From Halomonas sp. JB37 (lineage in GTDB: Bacteria; Pseudomonadota; Gammaproteobacteria; Pseudomonadales; Halomonadaceae): a DNA stretch of 64,000 bases. The position numbers were made by a program, and so were the translations under genes. Positions 62,237 to 64,000 of this stretch are shown here, one piece after another. The notes below the pieces were generated by a model. The model was not told the DNA's origin and ran no database searches. It saw only the letters and a list, made by a program, of their open reading frames with translations. The stretch spans positions 3,658,001 through 3,722,000 of the forward strand of contig NZ_NRGW01000001.1 of the NCBI RefSeq assembly GCF_002332255.1, in the 5' to 3' direction. Every line of letters begins with the position of its first letter. Positions within the stretch are counted from its first letter, which is position 1.

Positions 62237-63313
62237 CTAACCGTTGCGGCGTAAGAAATAGATCCCGACCCCGGCACACACAAGCGTCGGCACTAAGACG
62301 GCCCACACGGGTGAGAATCCGAAAATCGTTGATGCAGGCGCCAGTAGGTCTTGCACATATTTAAAGCTGAGGCCGGTAATTACCCCGTAAAACACGCGGG
62401 TACCCGCGGCCACGGTGCGCAGCGGGCCAAACACGAACGAGGCCGCAATCAGCACTAATGAGCCCATGGTGAGTGGCATTAGCATTTTCTGCCAAAAATA
62501 CAGCAGTGCCTGATCATTTTGCAGACCTTGATCAGCGAGAAACTTCGCGTAGTACCAAAGCTCACTGGGCGCCTGGCTTTCTATATCGCGCAGCAAGCGC
62601 TCAAGCTGCGTGGGGGTAAAGGACGTTTCCCACCCCATGCTTGCGGCCTGGTCGGACTCAGTGTGATTATCGAAGATGCGCGTCGTAGAGACGTTTTCCA
62701 AACGCCAGGCGCCGTCTTCCCAAAGCGCGCGCTGGGCATAGGTGGCTTCCACTAGCTGCCGGTCATCAAAGCGGTAGCGGGTTAAATCAAGCACCACATC
62801 ATCAGCACGGATCGCCCCGAAGCGGTAGACGCTGTCGCCCTCAATCTGCCAGCCACTGCGGCTAGTCAGCATCGTGCCTTCGCCCTGAATCTTTTCTAAG
62901 CGCCACGCCTCAGCGTGTTGTTCGGTGCGCGGGCTGACGTATTCAGCCACCAGCAACACCACGACGATCACCAGCAGCACAGGCTTCATCACGCCCCACA
63001 CAATACGTGCGAGGGAGCGCCCAGAGGCGCGCATAACGGTGAGCTCGTTATTAGAGGCCATGCTGCCCAAGCCAATTAACGCGCCAATTAACACTGCCAC
63101 CGGGGCATATTGATAGAAGCGCCACGGCGTACGCATCAGCAAGTAAAACAGCGCATCAAGGGCAGTATAGCCAGCCTGGACGTCGCCTAAGTTATCGATA
63201 TAGGCAATCGTAATATCCAAGCCCAACAGCACGAACTGAACCACAACAATAGCCGCCAGCACGTTGCGGGCGATATAGCGGTCCAGGCGGTCAACCATCA
63301 GCAGATTCACCAT
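62237..63313 (-). CDS. lptG: LPS export permease LptG
   Basis: LptG, with LptF and the LptB ATPase, extracts lipopolysaccharide from the inner membrane. The 358-residue protein has an N-terminal pair of helices (RYIARNVLAAIVVVQF), SMASNNELTVMRASG as coupling region, a periplasmic jellyroll domain and C-terminal helices ending FLRRNG. It overlaps the lptF stop (TGATG). Confidence 0.93.
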   Translation of the reverse strand: MVNLLMVDRLDRYIARNVLAAIVVVQFVLLGLDITIAYIDNLGDVQAGYTALDALFYLLMRTPWRFYQYAPVAVLIGALIGLGSMASNNELTVMRASGRSLARIVWGVMKPVLLVIVVVLLVAEYVSPRTEQHAEAWRLEKIQGEGTMLTSRSGWQIEGDSVYRFGAIRADDVVLDLTRYRFDDRQLVEATYAQRALWEDGAWRLENVSTTRIFDNHTESDQAASMGWETSFTPTQLERLLRDIESQAPSELWYYAKFLADQGLQNDQALLYFWQKMLMPLTMGSLVLIAASFVFGPLRTVAAGTRVFYGVITGLSFKYVQDLLAPASTIFGFSPVWAVLVPTLVCAGVGIYFLRRNG

Positions 63314-64000
63314 CAGCGCATTCCCTTACGTTGCGAGTGCCACAGCAGCAGCAGGCCCAATCCTAAAAACAGCCCATGTACCGGCCATACACCCAGCGTG
63401 GCGGACCACGTTTCACTGCCGATGGCGTCGACCACCGCAAGTAAAAGGCTCAGATACGCGACGTATAAAAATACCGCCGGTAGCAGCTTGCCAAAACGCC
63501 CCTGACGGGGATTAACACGGGAAAGCGGCTGCGCCATTAGGGCTAATATAAACACCATTAGCGGGAGCCCTGCACGCCACTGCCACTGTGCCTGTGCACG
63601 CGGGCTTGGATCATTCCATAGCGCTGGCGTAGTGGCATACTCCAGGGAATCCAGCGACTGCCGATTACTGTTTAGCCCTAAACGCAGCGTATAGCGATCA
63701 AAGGTGAGCCGTTCAGCGCTTTGCTGCCCGGGGGTGACGCCATAGCGCTCGCCTCTATCTAGCACCAGAAAACGGCTGCCCGTATCGATCCGGGTTTCCT
63801 GATAGCCAGAGGCGGCACGGGTAATATAGTCGTGGGTATTTTCATCGCCGGGCTGATTCTGCTCGTGCACCAATACATCCTGCATCTCAGTGCCATCACT
63901 GGTAAAGCTGCCTATGTACGCGGTGCGGCCGCCACCAAACTCCTGAAAGCGCCCCGGTGCGAGCACAGACACATCCAAACGGCTGCGCTGCTCCTCCAGT
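63313..64000 (-). CDS. lptF: LPS export permease LptF, C-terminal part
   Basis: The frame is open to the window edge, so only about the last 229 residues are seen. The periplasmic beta-jellyroll (GRTAYIGSFTSDGTEMQDV, RGERYGVTPGQQ) and the final helices with SRVNPRQGRFGKLLP match LptF. The N-terminal helices lie beyond the window. It is followed directly by lptG. Confidence 0.9.
   Translation of the reverse strand, partial: LEEQRSRLDVSVLAPGRFQEFGGGRTAYIGSFTSDGTEMQDVLVHEQNQPGDENTHDYITRAASGYQETRIDTGSRFLVLDRGERYGVTPGQQSAERLTFDRYTLRLGLNSNRQSLDSLEYATTPALWNDPSPRAQAQWQWRAGLPLMVFILALMAQPLSRVNPRQGRFGKLLPAVFLYVAYLSLLLAVVDAIGSETWSATLGVWPVHGLFLGLGLLLLWHSQRKGMR

Overview
The window reads like chromosome of a halophilic gammaproteobacterium of the Halomonadaceae (Halomonas/Vreelandella type). 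This rests on protein character, TRAP and TctABC importers, a bioBFHCDA operon, opgGH, an Eat/EutBC ethanolamine module without microcompartment genes, and Bfr/Bfd and LptFG. It is an inference from gene content, not from a marker gene. I saw no rRNA, tRNA, insertion sequence, phage gene or CRISPR array. Layout: 0-1.5 kb, the end of a TraB-family membrane protein and a convergent DTW-domain tRNA-modifying enzyme. 1.6-7.3 kb, a complete six-gene biotin operon with overlapping genes and a candidate BirA operator over the first promoter and ribosome site. 7.4-8.7 kb, a CobB-type sirtuin and a CIA30-like protein. 8.8-12.6 kb, ethanolamine permease and ammonia-lyase. 12.9-17 kb, osmoregulated periplasmic glucan genes opgGH. 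17.4-19.5 kb, a methyltransferase and a PepSY membrane protein. 19.5-29.2 kb, a leftward module: a PgtC-PgtB-PgtA-like sensory system (known in Salmonella for phosphoglycerate) followed by a complete ABC importer, whose binding protein is a paralogue of PgtC, and a phosphoglycerate-mutase-type phosphatase. 29.6-30.9 kb, a COG0523 metal GTPase behind a near-consensus Zur box. 30.9-42.3 kb, a divergent catabolic locus. Leftward run LeuCD-like hydratase genes and a TRAP importer. Rightward run an isocitrate-lyase-family lyase, an isochorismatase-fold amidase, two PuuE-like ring-opening hydrolase homologues and a flavoprotein. Both arms carry the same 18-bp palindrome, probably the operator of the HutC-type GntR regulator between them. 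42.3-47.4 kb, a RecQ-type helicase, a metallo-beta-lactamase-fold hydrolase and the truC-tcdA-DUF1653 operon. 47.8-50 kb, sodC and a CstA-family transporter. 50.2-55.3 kb, a peptide/nickel-type ABC importer with a single fused permease, behind a Zur-like box. 55.5-60.3 kb, a TctCBA importer with an FCD-type GntR regulator and a 2-hydroxyacid dehydrogenase. 60.6-61.6 kb, bacterioferritin and its ferredoxin. 61.7-64 kb, an RDD protein, lptG and the end of lptF. Points of most interest: (i) the 30.9-42.3 kb locus, which can be read as a new degradation route for a cyclic imide or maleate-type compound; (ii) the Pgt-type sensor joined to an ABC importer and phosphatase instead of the PgtP permease, with a response regulator lacking the GAFTGA loop; (iii) four intergenic arrays of contiguous 13-15 bp repeats, all upstream of leftward genes and sharing a GTTTATG-like core; (iv) two candidate Zur targets.
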